This document shows positions 7,130 through 16,940 of a stretch of 64,000 bases of DNA, in pieces. Both the position numbers and the translations under genes were made by a program. Source of the stretch: Pseudomonas sp. ICMP22404 (GTDB lineage Bacteria > Pseudomonadota > Gammaproteobacteria > Pseudomonadales > Pseudomonadaceae); contig NZ_VCNG01000003.1 of NCBI RefSeq assembly GCF_006227205.1, positions 124,001-188,000 on the forward strand, read 5' to 3'. The notes beneath the pieces are model-generated. The model was not told the DNA's origin and searched no databases. It saw only the letters and a program-made list of their open reading frames with translations. Within the stretch, counting starts at the first letter, position 1. Every line of letters starts with the position of its first letter.

Positions 7130-8146
7130 TCAGCAAGGGTGACGCCCGATCATGAAGGCGCTATCGGGATCCGAAGTCACTGGCAGGCCTGCGGCCACCA
7201 GTCCTTGGCGCAGAGACTTCATGAGGCGATCCGGCACGCGCATCGCCGGCGCCCGAAGCGGGCCACCATTGAACCCGGCAAGCCAGTCCTGGTATTTCCA
7301 CATCGTACGATTGAGCACCCCGGTGCCGCCCGCATAGGTCTGAGCGGCGGCGCCGTTGGCACTCCGCGCAGGATTGACCTTCCAGTACAGTTCCATCGCC
7401 TCCTCGAACCGCCCCGTACGTGCCAGCTCGAACGCCTTGGGGTAGTAGTCGCTCATCCAGGCGGTATTGCTGGTGCCGGAAAACTGCAGCTTCATCAGGC
7501 TCATCAAGGGAATGGCATCGCCTTCGATCGGGCAACTGATCACCACCTGATCGCGGAAGTGGTAATACATTTCGCAGATGCCTGCCGGCAGCGGGAACCC
7601 TTGCTCCGACTTGATGGCCGCGATGTTCGGACAATCGGTCAACAGGCGATGCACCAGCGCCAGCGACATGCCCGCCGGATGCACGCGCTCAAACCCCCAG
7701 AGCGGAATCGGGAACAGCATGACCGCCAGGTTCGTCGCATCACAGAACGACTTGGTGTAGTCGTAGATTTCCTGCTCGCTGGTCGGCCAGAACTGTGGAG
7801 GATAGGAGAGCAGGACGATGTCTGCGCCGGCTTTCTCGGCGAGCTTCACCGCCTCGATGTTTTCGGCAAGGGTGCCAAATGCCGCGTGGAAGAACAGAAT
7901 CAGGTCTTTCCCCGACTCCCGGGCCCAGGCGGTAAACTGGGCGTTTTCCTGAGCAGAGATCGTCAACTCGCTGCACAGCAATGTGCTGCTGTAGCCGAGT
8001 CCGACCGTATGTTCGATGTCGTGGCGTATGCCGCGTTCATTGAGGCGCTTCAGGTCGGCGCTGAAGCTGGGGATGGTGACTGCCGAGCAGCCAATCAGGT
8101 TTTCACGGGCCCAGGTACGGGCATCGGCTTTTTTATAGGTGGCCAT
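7130..8146 (-). CDS. DapA/NAL-superfamily aldolase or hydratase-aldolase
   Basis: A 338-aa member of the dihydrodipicolinate synthase/N-acetylneuraminate lyase superfamily, which forms a Schiff base with a pyruvoyl-type substrate in a TIM barrel. The likely Schiff-base lysine is in NIAAIKSEQG. It is longer than classical DapA (about 290 aa) and nearer the length of hydratase-aldolases that cleave benzylidenepyruvates, but its N-terminal sequence does not look like NahE. It lies directly upstream of an aldehyde dehydrogenase, which suggests retro-aldol cleavage of a ring-fission product into an aldehyde and a keto acid. The ATG at 8146 is preceded by AAGGAA. The family is confident; the reaction is inferred. 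Confidence 0.82.
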   Translation of the reverse strand: MATYKKADARTWARENLIGCSAVTIPSFSADLKRLNERGIRHDIEHTVGLGYSSTLLCSELTISAQENAQFTAWARESGKDLILFFHAAFGTLAENIEAVKLAEKAGADIVLLSYPPQFWPTSEQEIYDYTKSFCDATNLAVMLFPIPLWGFERVHPAGMSLALVHRLLTDCPNIAAIKSEQGFPLPAGICEMYYHFRDQVVISCPIEGDAIPLMSLMKLQFSGTSNTAWMSDYYPKAFELARTGRFEEAMELYWKVNPARSANGAAAQTYAGGTGVLNRTMWKYQDWLAGFNGGPLRAPAMRVPDRLMKSLRQGLVAAGLPVTSDPDSAFMIGRHPC

Positions 8147-8173
8147 GATGATTTCCTTCGAACAGTGGAGGGT

Positions 8174-9184
8174 TTATTTCGAGACAGGAACAATGCTGGC
8201 GGGCAGCGCGATACCGAGGCCTTGTTGCTTGGCGCGCTCGTACAGCGCTTGTGCAATGACGACATCCTGCAGCGCCGAGCCCACCGACTTGTAGAGGACG
8301 ATGTCGCTTGCATTTCGACGCGGCGTGACACCACCTGCGACCAGATCCGCCAACGCGACCAGTTTGTCGGCGATATAAATGCCAGCGCTGATAGCAGCAA
8401 TGGCGTCACCGGTATCGTGAAGCACCTCCTGCGGCATATCAGCGATGATGCAGGCGGCTCGATCCATCGTGACCGGGTCAACCTCCCGTTGCTCAGGCAA
8501 GGTGGAGCCCAATGAAACCACCGTTGCACCCGCAGGCAGCCATTCCCCCAGCAATACGGGAGATTCGTCACGACTGCGCGCGGCACAGATCACCACATCG
8601 CAGTCCTGCACCGCTTCCGGTGCTGTGCTGACCGCCTGGATATCCAGCACAGACTTGAAGCTTTCAGCAAACCGCTCACGGCTCGCGGGTGTCGGACTGA
8701 ACACTCGTACTCGCGCCACTTCCCGCACGGATTTAAGGCAGTCAAGCGCACCGCGCGCCTCGAACCCCGCCCCAATCACGCCGACCCGCAGGGCCCGCCG
8801 GGGCGCTAGCAGATCCACCGCCAGTGCGGCGGTAGCAGCGGTGCGCAACCCAGTCACCCGGTTGCCATCGATCAACGCACTGAGGGCCATGGTTTGCTGG
8901 TTGAACAGTGCGATCAGATAACTGGCGCAACGGGCACGCATGGACGCCGCGATCAATTTGCAGCCCATATGGCCGCCCGCGGGAGGCACGGCCGTCAAAC
9001 TGCGTAGCCAGATCCCGTCGCCCCGAGCCATGGAGCGAGGCGGCACCATGGCGTCGGAGGCGGGACAGGCATACGCTTCGGCGAGCGCAGCAACGGCTGC
9101 ACTCCAGTCACAGAGCGAGGCAACATCGGCATCGCTGAGAAAGAGTGTCGGGGCAATTACTGGGGGCACTGGGGAGTCATGCAT
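8174..9184 (-). CDS. Ornithine cyclodeaminase/mu-crystallin family protein
   Basis: A 336-aa NAD(P)-binding protein of the ornithine cyclodeaminase/mu-crystallin family. The family includes cyclodeaminases, ketimine reductases and amino-acid dehydrogenases. The Rossmann motif VGVIGAGFEARGAL lies near the middle, preceded by GLRTAATAALA, typical of this family. The reading frame extends 15 codons upstream, but ATG 9184 has GAGG upstream and yields the usual N terminus. Its presence in an aromatic catabolic cluster is unusual and may point to an imine or amino-acid intermediate, hence a nitrogen-containing substrate. It sits 27 bp upstream of the aldolase gene. Confidence 0.85.
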   Translation of the reverse strand: MHDSPVPPVIAPTLFLSDADVASLCDWSAAVAALAEAYACPASDAMVPPRSMARGDGIWLRSLTAVPPAGGHMGCKLIAASMRARCASYLIALFNQQTMALSALIDGNRVTGLRTAATAALAVDLLAPRRALRVGVIGAGFEARGALDCLKSVREVARVRVFSPTPASRERFAESFKSVLDIQAVSTAPEAVQDCDVVICAARSRDESPVLLGEWLPAGATVVSLGSTLPEQREVDPVTMDRAACIIADMPQEVLHDTGDAIAAISAGIYIADKLVALADLVAGGVTPRRNASDIVLYKSVGSALQDVVIAQALYERAKQQGLGIALPASIVPVSK

Positions 9185-9283
9185 CTTGCTAACCTCGCAA
9201 TCGGGTATCAGCCATTGATTGACTGACACCCTACGAGGCGTCCACCACGCCGAATACTGCTAGGAATCGAAAGCAGCTATCGC

Positions 9284-10243
9284 TCAAATCGATGGCATGG
9301 CCAGATTGCAGATTAACCGACGTACCTCGCGGGAGGCACGGGTCACAGGACGGCGAGGAGATTCGGCAAGCACGACAAAACGCTCAAGAACGGGAGCGAC
9401 AATGCGTGAGGACATCAATCGTTGATCCAGCGAACCCGGTAGCACCGAGGCAATCGCATAGCCTCCGCCCGCCGCGACGACTTCATATTGGAGCTGGACG
9501 GAGTCGGCCTCCACCGCGATGTGCAGTTCCATGGCCTGCTCGACCGCCAGGTGATCGAGCCTGGCCCTGAGTAAATGCGGGCGCCCTGGCACCACCAATG
9601 GCAATCCGGATAGCTGTTTGAGTGCGATATCCCGATGGGCGAAGATTGGATCGGTCGCGGGGCCTACCAAATGCAGGGGAAGCCTGGCCAGCAGATACGC
9701 CTCGCCGATGCTTGCTTCATTCTCGCGCAGCACCAACGCCATATCGAGACGACCGTCATGCAACTGCTCTTCGAGTTGAGCGCTCGCGCCCTCGATCAGG
9801 TGCAACCGCACTCCCGGCATCTGTGCCTGTACGGCCGCAAAAAGTGTACCGGCAAACCGACGTACCGCAGAGGGCAGGATGCCGACAACCACCTCGCCCA
9901 CCGGCTTTCCACGCCGGTTGCGGATATCGTCGGCAAGGCTCTCGGCGTCCGCGAGAAGACCCGATACGCAAGGCAGCAATTGCTCGCCGAATTCAGTCAG
10001 GACCACCCCACGTCCAGTACGGTGAAACAGCCGCTCACCGCATTGTGTTTCGAGCTGGGCAATACCTCGACTTACCATGGACTGAGGTGTATCCAGCAGG
10101 ACAGCCGCCTTACTGAGACTTCCAGCCGCCGCGACGCGTATGAACAAAGTCCATCGAGGATCGACAATCGTCAACCCGGTGGCCGCAGGTTGTGCGGCGG
10201 GGCCGAGTATCGAGGCAGCCCGAAGATTCTTATCGTTGAGCAT
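9284..10243 (-). CDS. LysR-family transcriptional regulator
   Basis: A 319-aa LysR-type regulator. The winged HTH lies near residues 25-85 with AAAGSLSKAAVLLDTPQSMVS-type spacing and LETQCGERLFHRTGRGV, followed by a periplasmic-binding-protein-like effector domain. The ATG at 10243 follows AGGGGGA; upstream in-frame codons are unlikely. The gene is embedded in the minus-strand cluster, co-directional with its neighbours and 26 bp below the cyclase gene, so it is probably transcribed with them. This is not the usual divergent arrangement and suggests autoregulation or a second, local input. It belongs to a different LysR subgroup from the regulator at 26906. Confidence 0.9.
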   Translation of the reverse strand: MLNDKNLRAASILGPAAQPAATGLTIVDPRWTLFIRVAAAGSLSKAAVLLDTPQSMVSRGIAQLETQCGERLFHRTGRGVVLTEFGEQLLPCVSGLLADAESLADDIRNRRGKPVGEVVVGILPSAVRRFAGTLFAAVQAQMPGVRLHLIEGASAQLEEQLHDGRLDMALVLRENEASIGEAYLLARLPLHLVGPATDPIFAHRDIALKQLSGLPLVVPGRPHLLRARLDHLAVEQAMELHIAVEADSVQLQYEVVAAGGGYAIASVLPGSLDQRLMSSRIVAPVLERFVVLAESPRRPVTRASREVRRLICNLAMPSI

Positions 10244-10269
10244 GTCGTCCCCCTGTTCTTCGTGCAGGC

Positions 10270-11055
10270 TCACTCCTCGAAGATCGCTACGGCGCGGACG
10301 AAACCGGCCGAGGCGTGCCTGATCTTGTAGGGAAAACAGGACACCTGGAAACCGTGGGCAGGCAGACACTCAAGGTTGGCCAGTTTCTCCATCTGGCCGT
10401 AGCCGATGTCGCGCCCGGCCTTGTGTCCTTCCCAGATAATCGAGGCGTCTCCCGTGGCAGCGAAGCGCTCACGTGTGTATTTGAATGGTGCATCCCAGCT
10501 CCAGGCATCAGTGCCAACCACTCGCACACCACGTTCCAGCAAATACAACGTGGCCTCGCGACCAATGCCCACCCCGGCATCCAGATAGCCCGGTTGCCCA
10601 AACAACGCACCGGCGCGAGTGTTGACCAGGACGATGTCCAGTGGCTGCAGGTCATGACCGATGCGTACTAACTCAGCCTGCACTTGCGCGGCACTCACCA
10701 CATGGCCATCCGGCAGATGACGAAAATCGAGTTTCACGCCGGGCTGCAGGCACCACTCCAACGGCAGCTCGTCGATACCGAAAGCCGGCTTACCGCCGTC
10801 AGTGGTCGAAGCGTAATGCCACGGAGCGTCCATATGCGTGCCGCTGTGAGTGGTGATCTGCAAACGTTCCGCGGCCCAGGACTCATCGCCAGGCAGTTGC
10901 GCCTTGGACAGGCCGGGGAACATCGCGGCCATCTCCGGCCAGCCCAGCTGATGATCCATGTAGTCGATCTTAGGCAGCAACGGCGGCGGGTCGGTGTATG
11001 GGTTGTTGTCCAGGGTAACGGACAGGTCTACCAGACGGCGTTTAGTCGATTGCAT
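10270..11055 (-). CDS. Cyclase-family metal-dependent hydrolase
   Basis: A 261-aa protein of the cyclase family, which includes kynurenine formamidase and isatin hydrolase. The metal-binding motif HSGTHMDAPWHY is intact (family pattern HxGTHxDxPxH), and a second conserved segment is VLVNTRAG. Such enzymes hydrolyse an amide or lactam, often yielding an aromatic acid. The ATG at 11055 follows GGAG and overlaps the end of the epimerase gene by 14 bp, showing tight operon packing. With the ornithine cyclodeaminase-like gene and the amidase at 31532, it hints that the substrate contains nitrogen. The family is confident; the substrate is not. Confidence 0.85.
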   Translation of the reverse strand: MQSTKRRLVDLSVTLDNNPYTDPPPLLPKIDYMDHQLGWPEMAAMFPGLSKAQLPGDESWAAERLQITTHSGTHMDAPWHYASTTDGGKPAFGIDELPLEWCLQPGVKLDFRHLPDGHVVSAAQVQAELVRIGHDLQPLDIVLVNTRAGALFGQPGYLDAGVGIGREATLYLLERGVRVVGTDAWSWDAPFKYTRERFAATGDASIIWEGHKAGRDIGYGQMEKLANLECLPAHGFQVSCFPYKIRHASAGFVRAVAIFEE

Positions 11056-12049
11056 TTTCGGTCACTCCAGTCATCACTCGCCCACGCGCACGACGCGCCG
11101 AGGCAGCGGTATTCAAACTGTTGCGTATCAGGGCACTGGCTGAGCCGTCATGACGAAAGCCAAGGGCGCGGGCCTGAGGGGTTTTCATCGCCGGAAACTG
11201 CCCAAACAATGCTTGCAGTCCGGCATCCGGCGCGAAGCGGATCAGTGCGCGGCGCTCCTGGCCGTAGGCAGCGGCCAGGGCATCGATGACCTGGGCAATG
11301 GACAGGTGCAGCAGCGGCAACTGCCAGACCCGCGAATCACCAAGCTCTCCTGCCTGCAACTCAGCGGCACGTAACAGGTTATCCACGCAACACTTCACGG
11401 ACATCCACCAGGCTTGTGCCTGCGGCGATACCGGACAGCAGTACGACTGACCTTCGGCGAAAGCGTGCAACAGATCGCTCATGAACGCCGAACGCAGTCC
11501 GTTGGGTTCACGTGGACGGGCGACAATGCCAGGCAAGCGAACGGCACGACCGTCCACCTCGCCTCGTCGGGCCAGATCGCTGAGCGCCATCTCCACCATC
11601 AACTTGTGTGTGCCGTAACTCAACTGCGGGCGCGGTACGGCACGCTCATCGAGGCGCCCTGGCAGATCGCCGCCGTATACCGCCACGCTGCTGGCATACA
11701 CCAGCACTGGCGGGCCAGGCTGATCGCGCAATTGGTCAAGCAACTCCAGGCTCGCCAACAGGTTGACCTGATAGCCCAGGGAGTAATGCTCTTCGGCCGC
11801 CCCGCCCGGGATGCTGACCAGATGAAAAACCACGTCGATACCATCGGCCAGCGCCCGACGTAACAGCGCGGCGTCGGTGACACTACCGTAATGTCGGCGC
11901 AAGCGCTGGTCCTCGGCAAACCCTACCAGCGCCTTGTCCAGCAGTATCACGGTGCTGATGGGGCGACCGCGTAGCTCACCGCTTTCGAGCAATCGCGTCA
12001 CCAGCGCCCGCCCGATAAAACCATTGGCCCCGGTAATCATCACGCGCAT
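11042..12049 (-). CDS. NAD-dependent epimerase/dehydratase family (extended SDR)
   Basis: A 335-aa extended short-chain dehydrogenase/reductase. It has the N-terminal TGANGFIG nucleotide motif and the catalytic YxxxK in YGTHK, with the upstream serine in VYASSVAVYGG. The arrangement resembles NAD-dependent sugar-acid dehydrogenases such as the D-erythronate dehydrogenase branch, though an aromatic diol or hydroxy acid is as likely given the context. ATG 12049 has GGAGA upstream. It overlaps the FAH-family gene by 10 bp and the cyclase gene by 14 bp, so these three are almost certainly co-translated. The substrate is unknown. Confidence 0.83.
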   Translation of the reverse strand: MRVMITGANGFIGRALVTRLLESGELRGRPISTVILLDKALVGFAEDQRLRRHYGSVTDAALLRRALADGIDVVFHLVSIPGGAAEEHYSLGYQVNLLASLELLDQLRDQPGPPVLVYASSVAVYGGDLPGRLDERAVPRPQLSYGTHKLMVEMALSDLARRGEVDGRAVRLPGIVARPREPNGLRSAFMSDLLHAFAEGQSYCCPVSPQAQAWWMSVKCCVDNLLRAAELQAGELGDSRVWQLPLLHLSIAQVIDALAAAYGQERRALIRFAPDAGLQALFGQFPAMKTPQARALGFRHDGSASALIRNSLNTAASARRARGRVMTGVTENAID

Positions 12050-13032
12050 GGCAGGTCTCCGCGCACGACACGTTGCTCTATCGCGCCGAAGACCGACTGC
12101 CCTTGCTGATCGAAGACCTCCATGCGCACGCGATCACCAAAGCGCATGAACGGCGTCTGTGGCGCGCCTTGCTCAATCATTTCAACGGCACGACGCTCGG
12201 CGATACAAGCAGCGCCAACACTGGGGTCGGAATTGGAAACGGTACCGGAACCTATCAGGCAGCCGGCCCGGAGGCGTCGGGTCAGCGCCGCATGAGCAAT
12301 CAGCTGATGAAAGCCAAAATGCATGGCTCCGCCATGGGCATGACCAAACCATTGGCCGTTCCATTCCACTCGCAGTGGCAGGTGTACACGTCCGTCACGC
12401 CAGGCCTCGCCCAGCTCGTCGGGGGTAATCGCCACCGGGGCGAAACTGGAGGAGGACTTGGCTTGGATAAAACCAAAGCCGGTCTTCATTTCACGGGGAG
12501 CGAGCGCTCGCAGGCTGACATCGTTGACTTGCAGGATGAGTCGGATATGGCTTGCGGCTTCTTCTGCCGAACAGCCCATGGGCACGTCATCGACCAACAC
12601 CGCATACTCACCTTCGAAGTCGATGCCGTGGGCTTCACTGGGTAGCACGATGTCGTCGTGGGGCCCCAGGAAATCGTCGCCGCAGCCCTGATACATCAGC
12701 GGCGTGTGTTCGACGCCTTCAATCGGATCGAGCGAAAAGGCCTTTTGCATTCGCTCCCCATGACTGAGGAATGACGACGCATCCAACCACTGCCAGGCTC
12801 GCGGTAACGGCGCCGCAGCGAGCTGTGGATCGAAGGCAAAGGCAGCCGCCAGCGCGCCTTCGTTCAAGGCGTCATAACGGGTGCGCAACGCGGTCTCGAC
12901 GCTTGGCCAATGATCAATGGCCTCTTGCAGCGTCGCGGCAATATCACTGGCATCCACTGCCCAGGCCAAGTCGCGCGAGACCACCAGCAAGCGGCCGTCG
13001 CGGCTGTGATTCTTCAAGGTGCTGAGCTTCAT
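12040..13032 (-). CDS. Fumarylacetoacetate hydrolase (FAH) family protein
   Basis: A 330-aa FAH-fold protein. This family hydrolyses or hydrates dioxo acids formed after aromatic ring cleavage (fumarylacetoacetate, acylpyruvates, 2-hydroxypenta-2,4-dienoate). The metal-site pattern with acidic residues is visible in GIDFEGEYAVLVDD, and the substrate-site segment GSGTVSNSDPSVG is present. ATG 13032 has AAGGAG eight bases upstream. It overlaps the cupin stop and the epimerase start by a few bases. It fits a step soon after dioxygenase ring opening in this cluster. Whether it is a hydrolase or a decarboxylase/hydratase is not resolvable by eye. Confidence 0.88.
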   Translation of the reverse strand: MKLSTLKNHSRDGRLLVVSRDLAWAVDASDIAATLQEAIDHWPSVETALRTRYDALNEGALAAAFAFDPQLAAAPLPRAWQWLDASSFLSHGERMQKAFSLDPIEGVEHTPLMYQGCGDDFLGPHDDIVLPSEAHGIDFEGEYAVLVDDVPMGCSAEEAASHIRLILQVNDVSLRALAPREMKTGFGFIQAKSSSSFAPVAITPDELGEAWRDGRVHLPLRVEWNGQWFGHAHGGAMHFGFHQLIAHAALTRRLRAGCLIGSGTVSNSDPSVGAACIAERRAVEMIEQGAPQTPFMRFGDRVRMEVFDQQGQSVFGAIEQRVVRGDLPCA

Positions 13033-13601
13033 ACGTGTTCTCCTTGCAGCTCAGGGGCGAAGCGGCCATCGAGCAGGACGAACAGCATCCGCGCCATTTG
13101 CTCGGTACGATTGCTCCAAGCGTGATTAGTGCCTCGTTGCACGACGATGTCACCGCGCTTGAGATGCACCTCCTCGCCATCCAATACCAGCCAGACCTCA
13201 CCCTCCGTGACCACGCCGTAATCAAGCGTTTCAGTACGGTGCATCAGCTTGTGTCTCGAATCAGCCTGCCCTGTACCCGCATGGGCCTGGCCGATTTCAG
13301 CGAAGGCAGCTGCGGCAGCCTCGGCACTGACCTGGTTCTGCACGCTGTCAGGCGGGATGTCCACCACGCGAATGACGCTGCCCTGTGGTACAGGACTCAA
13401 TTGCAGCGGCTTGTCGGTGGGGTCGTCGCCGTTATCCAGCACGGCCGGGCTGGCGCCGCTGTTCCAGATCTCATGAAAGACCGTGCCGGGTACCGCCTTG
13501 AGCGGGAAACTATTGGGCGTTGGTCCGCTGAGTGCGACCACCGCCAGGCCCTGGGCATCGTGCCCGGTGACCACACGTTTGAAACCTGGAAGTTGCTGCA
13601 T
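13029..13601 (-). CDS. Small cupin-domain protein
   Basis: A 190-aa single-cupin protein. The C-terminal half carries metal-ligand pattern residues in HRTETLDYGVVTEGE and RGTNHAWSNR. Such cupins are common in aromatic degradation operons and may be dioxygenases or isomerases, but many have no assigned reaction. The frame stays open well upstream, yet the ATG at 13601 has GAGGAG at ideal spacing, so I start there. Its stop overlaps the FAH-family start by 4 bp. A dedicated function in the same pathway is likely from packing alone. Confidence 0.78.
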   Translation of the reverse strand: MQQLPGFKRVVTGHDAQGLAVVALSGPTPNSFPLKAVPGTVFHEIWNSGASPAVLDNGDDPTDKPLQLSPVPQGSVIRVVDIPPDSVQNQVSAEAAAAAFAEIGQAHAGTGQADSRHKLMHRTETLDYGVVTEGEVWLVLDGEEVHLKRGDIVVQRGTNHAWSNRTEQMARMLFVLLDGRFAPELQGEHV

Positions 13602-13680
13602 GTTCGACTCCTCAATCAGTCTGCCGACCGGCTTGGCGAAAAATGGCGCCGCAACGGACATAGATGGATTCATGAAAAAC

Positions 13681-14634
13681 CTAAAGATCCAAAACCAGTC
13701 GCGCGCTCCTGGCCCGTGAGCAGCAAGGCGTGAACTGGTCATTACGGGCCCTCTCGGCATCGGTCAGGAACATGTCGCGATGCTCCGGCTCACCCTCCAG
13801 TACACGCGTCAGGCAGGTCCCACAGATGCCCTGTTCGCAGGACAGGGGAATGTCGATACCGGCCTCCAGCAGCACCTGGGCCACGCTGCGATCGGCAGGC
13901 ACCTGCAGGCATTGCCCGGTGCTGGCCAGCTGCACCTCAAAGCCACCCACCTCATGGGCAGGTACAACGGCGGTGGCAAAGTATTCACGATGCAATTGCG
14001 CCTCGGTCCAGCCCTGCGCGCGCGCCGTGCCAAGTACGTGCTCCATGAAGCCATTGGGGCCACAGACATACAGGTGACAGTCGTCGGCCGGTGCGGACAA
14101 AACCCGTGCGGCGTCGAGACGCTGCGCCTCCTCGCCATCGTCCACGTGGATATGTACGCGATCGGCGAAGGTCGAGTGTCGGATGTATTCGACAAAGGCC
14201 ATTCGCTCAGTCGAGCGAGCACAGTAATGGAGCTCGAAAGCAGCGCCGATCTGGGCCAGGCGCTCAGCCATGCAAAGTATTGGCGTAATGCCGATACCGC
14301 CGGCGAACAGCAGGCTATACCCTGCCCCATGCGCCAGCGGGAACAGGTTGCGTGGCTCGCTGATGTGCAGCCGGCTGCCTTCCTGCACTTGCTCGTGCAT
14401 GGCCTTCGAACCGCCACGAGACACGGGATCGAGCAGCACACCCAGCCGATAGCGGTGACGCTCTTCGGGGTGATTGCACAGCGAGTACTGGCGCACCAAG
14501 CCGTTGGGCAGGTGCACGTCGATGTGCGAGCCGGCACTGAACGCTGGCAGCGGACGGTGATCAACCGTGGCCAGCTCGAAGCTGTAGATGTCCTCGGCTT
14601 CGCGATGCTTGTGGGTCACAATGACGTCGATCAT
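13681..14634 (-). CDS. Phthalate dioxygenase reductase-like oxidoreductase (VanB type)
   Basis: A 317-aa flavin/[2Fe-2S] reductase that passes electrons from NAD(P)H to an oxygenase. The flavin-binding segment RQYSLCNHP and the nucleotide-binding segment [13 protein letters not shown] precede a C-terminal plant-type [2Fe-2S] domain with CEQGICGTC and a distal C in TPCCS. The order flavin, NAD, 2Fe-2S matches the phthalate dioxygenase reductase/VanB class. Its ATG at 14634 overlaps the oxygenase stop (TGATG), so it is translationally coupled to the Rieske oxygenase and is surely its partner. Confidence 0.92.
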   Translation of the reverse strand: MIDVIVTHKHREAEDIYSFELATVDHRPLPAFSAGSHIDVHLPNGLVRQYSLCNHPEERHRYRLGVLLDPVSRGGSKAMHEQVQEGSRLHISEPRNLFPLAHGAGYSLLFAGGIGITPILCMAERLAQIGAAFELHYCARSTERMAFVEYIRHSTFADRVHIHVDDGEEAQRLDAARVLSAPADDCHLYVCGPNGFMEHVLGTARAQGWTEAQLHREYFATAVVPAHEVGGFEVQLASTGQCLQVPADRSVAQVLLEAGIDIPLSCEQGICGTCLTRVLEGEPEHRDMFLTDAERARNDQFTPCCSRARSARLVLDL

Positions 14635-15686
14635 CACTGGGTAACCACCGATTGTTCAGCGGTCGCCCGCTCAGACTCGATCAAACGACGCAGGACACGT
14701 CGGCAACGCACGGCGCCTGCATCGACCGGTAGCAGAACAGGATTAAGGCCGAGCAATTCAACCTCGCCGACCTGGCGTTGCTGCGCCTCGACCATGGGTT
14801 TGTCTTCTCCGGCGAAAATGCCGATCAGCATGTCCTGAACAAACGCATTCAACTGCACATTGTCTTGCTCGAAACTGCGAGTATTCGCGAAGAAATAATG
14901 GGTATTGCTTGCGTCCTGGGGTGTCATCAGATGCAGGTTCCATGTCACGGGCCCTTCTTCCCTGGGACGCCCCGGCGCAGTGGCGCCACTGCCCAGCAGC
15001 ATCAGGCCAGGGGCGTGCCAGATGACTTCAGCCCAGACATCCGCCCGGGTCGGGTCCTCAAGATGCGCGCCGAAAGCCGGCGGAGGTACATCGTCAGGTG
15101 CCCACCAACTGATGCGCACGCGATCATCGGCCAGTTCCTCAACGCTGGCACGCACCCGTGACAACGCCCCGCCACCGAGCGTATCGGGGTGCAGGAAATC
15201 AACGTGACTCAGGTCCATGATGTTGTCGGACAGCAGTTCGTAGTGCGCACGGGTTGGTAAATACCCATGCCCCTTGGCGTGGGTTGGGGCTCGCTCGAGG
15301 AAAGAAAAATCAGGGATCAGCGCATCGTCGGCCCGGGTCGGATCGCCAGGCCACACCCAGATCGCCCCATGGAGCTCAACGACCGCGAACGTGCGCACGC
15401 AGGCGGCCTTGGGGATGTTCCCGTCGCCATGGGGATTGTGCGTACATTGACCACTGCCATCGAAATGCAAGCCATGGTATGGACACTGAACGCTGTCGCC
15501 GACAATCTTGCCCATATGCAGCGGGGCAAAACGGTGCGGGCAGCGGTCGGCGAGGGCCTGAATCGCACCCTGGCTATCGCGGAAGAACACGATGGGTTGC
15601 TCGACGATGGTTCTTCCAAGCAGGCCACCTTGCGCCAGCTCGTCTGCCCATCCAGCGATGTACCAGGTGTTAAGCAAATAAGTCAC
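14634..15686 (-). CDS. Rieske non-heme iron oxygenase, VanA-like
   Basis: A 350-aa Rieske oxygenase. The Rieske cluster is bound by C49-x-H51 (CPHRFAPLH) and C68-x2-H71 (CPYHGLHF). The mononuclear iron site is in [17 protein letters not shown], with histidines near residues 161 and 166. Length and single-subunit organisation fit the VanA-type O-demethylase/monooxygenase class rather than the two-subunit ring dioxygenases. The start is GTG 15686 with GAGGAG upstream. With its coupled reductase it forms a two-component system that may demethylate or hydroxylate the pathway substrate. Confidence 0.92.
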   Translation of the reverse strand: MTYLLNTWYIAGWADELAQGGLLGRTIVEQPIVFFRDSQGAIQALADRCPHRFAPLHMGKIVGDSVQCPYHGLHFDGSGQCTHNPHGDGNIPKAACVRTFAVVELHGAIWVWPGDPTRADDALIPDFSFLERAPTHAKGHGYLPTRAHYELLSDNIMDLSHVDFLHPDTLGGGALSRVRASVEELADDRVRISWWAPDDVPPPAFGAHLEDPTRADVWAEVIWHAPGLMLLGSGATAPGRPREEGPVTWNLHLMTPQDASNTHYFFANTRSFEQDNVQLNAFVQDMLIGIFAGEDKPMVEAQQRQVGEVELLGLNPVLLPVDAGAVRCRRVLRRLIESERATAEQSVVTQ

Positions 15687-15734
15687 GGTGTTCTCCTCGT
15701 TGTTCTTATCTTCATGAAACGTCGAATGCGCAGG

Positions 15735-16940
15735 TCAGCGATTTGTATCTGCGGCAACCGCAACGGAAAGAGCAGAGCCACGGCCCCGCAACCGTATGCA
15801 GGCCAGGGCTACCAAGAGCTGGACGCCTGCGACGATGCCCAGGGCGGTCGGCAACGCACCGCTCACCGCGCCGGTGATAGCCAACACGGCCAGTGGGCTG
15901 ATGAACTCGCCGGCGAAGAATGCCGCCGTGAAGCCGCCGGCGGCGCGGCCGCGTTGATGGAAGTCGACCTGAGCCATGATCCAAGTGATCAAGGTCGGCA
16001 TCATCAGACCGATGCCCAAGCCATTGATCAGGACGGCGACCACCACCAACCCATGGCTACCGGCCGCCGCTATCAGTGCGCCGCCGATACCGGCCGTGGC
16101 GAAAGCCAGGAGCATTTTTCGATGCGCCGGAACACCGTTGAGCAAACGAAAACCCAAGGCTCCGGCGAGTACCCCAAGTTGATTCGCCCCCATGGTCAAG
16201 CCGATCTGCTGCGAGCCGTCGATATGCAGCAAATTGAGCAGGAAGCCGACTTGTACCGGCACGATGAACAGGCTCAGGCCCGCCAGAAACGCCAGACCAT
16301 ACAACGGCGCCAGGACACGCCAGGGAAACGCCTTTCTCGCCGCTGTTGCCGCTGCTACTTCACGCGCGCGCGGCTCCCATAGCAGCCAGGCCATCAACGG
16401 TAGAAGCACCAGCCCTAATCCATACAAGGCAAAAGGTGTACGCCAGCCGTGCTCGCCGAGCACGCCACCGACGGCAATGAAAATCGTCGCCGCCAGCGAG
16501 GTGGCGACCATTTGCAGGGCGAACATGCGCTCCCGCCGCGCACCGCTGTAGTAGTCACCCATCATCGTGGTACAGCAGGTCATGATCGCCGCCTCGGCCA
16601 ACCCGATACCGGCACGGCTGATTACGATGGCCGGTAGTGACTCCAACCAGAAAGGCAACACTCCGCAGAGGGTGTAGAGAAGCATGGCGCCGATCAACAA
16701 CGGCTTGCGCCCGAGCCGGTCGGCGATGACTCCAGCGACAGGCGCCAACAGGGCAATCATCAGCGCCGGTAACGTCAAGGCCACGGGCACCAGCACCGCC
16801 ACGCCCGGTGTCTCGGCGAAATGCGCCTGCATGCGTGGCAACACAGGCGCCAGCAGCACCGCCCCCAGTACCGGCAAGCAACTGCCGAGCAGCAGTAACA
16901 ACGACTGCGACAAACCCGCCTGACGTTCAACGTTCATCAT
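15735..16940 (-). CDS. MFS transporter
   Basis: A 401-aa major facilitator with 12 predicted membrane segments. The loop 2-3 signature GVIADRLGRKPLL and the duplicated second half are visible. It lies between the RND set and the Rieske oxygenase gene and probably imports the pathway substrate or exports a product across the inner membrane. Two ATG codons open the frame; the 38-codon gene upstream overlaps its start, so translation is probably coupled. Confidence 0.88.
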   Translation of the reverse strand: MMNVERQAGLSQSLLLLLGSCLPVLGAVLLAPVLPRMQAHFAETPGVAVLVPVALTLPALMIALLAPVAGVIADRLGRKPLLIGAMLLYTLCGVLPFWLESLPAIVISRAGIGLAEAAIMTCCTTMMGDYYSGARRERMFALQMVATSLAATIFIAVGGVLGEHGWRTPFALYGLGLVLLPLMAWLLWEPRAREVAAATAARKAFPWRVLAPLYGLAFLAGLSLFIVPVQVGFLLNLLHIDGSQQIGLTMGANQLGVLAGALGFRLLNGVPAHRKMLLAFATAGIGGALIAAAGSHGLVVVAVLINGLGIGLMMPTLITWIMAQVDFHQRGRAAGGFTAAFFAGEFISPLAVLAITGAVSGALPTALGIVAGVQLLVALACIRLRGRGSALSVAVAADTNR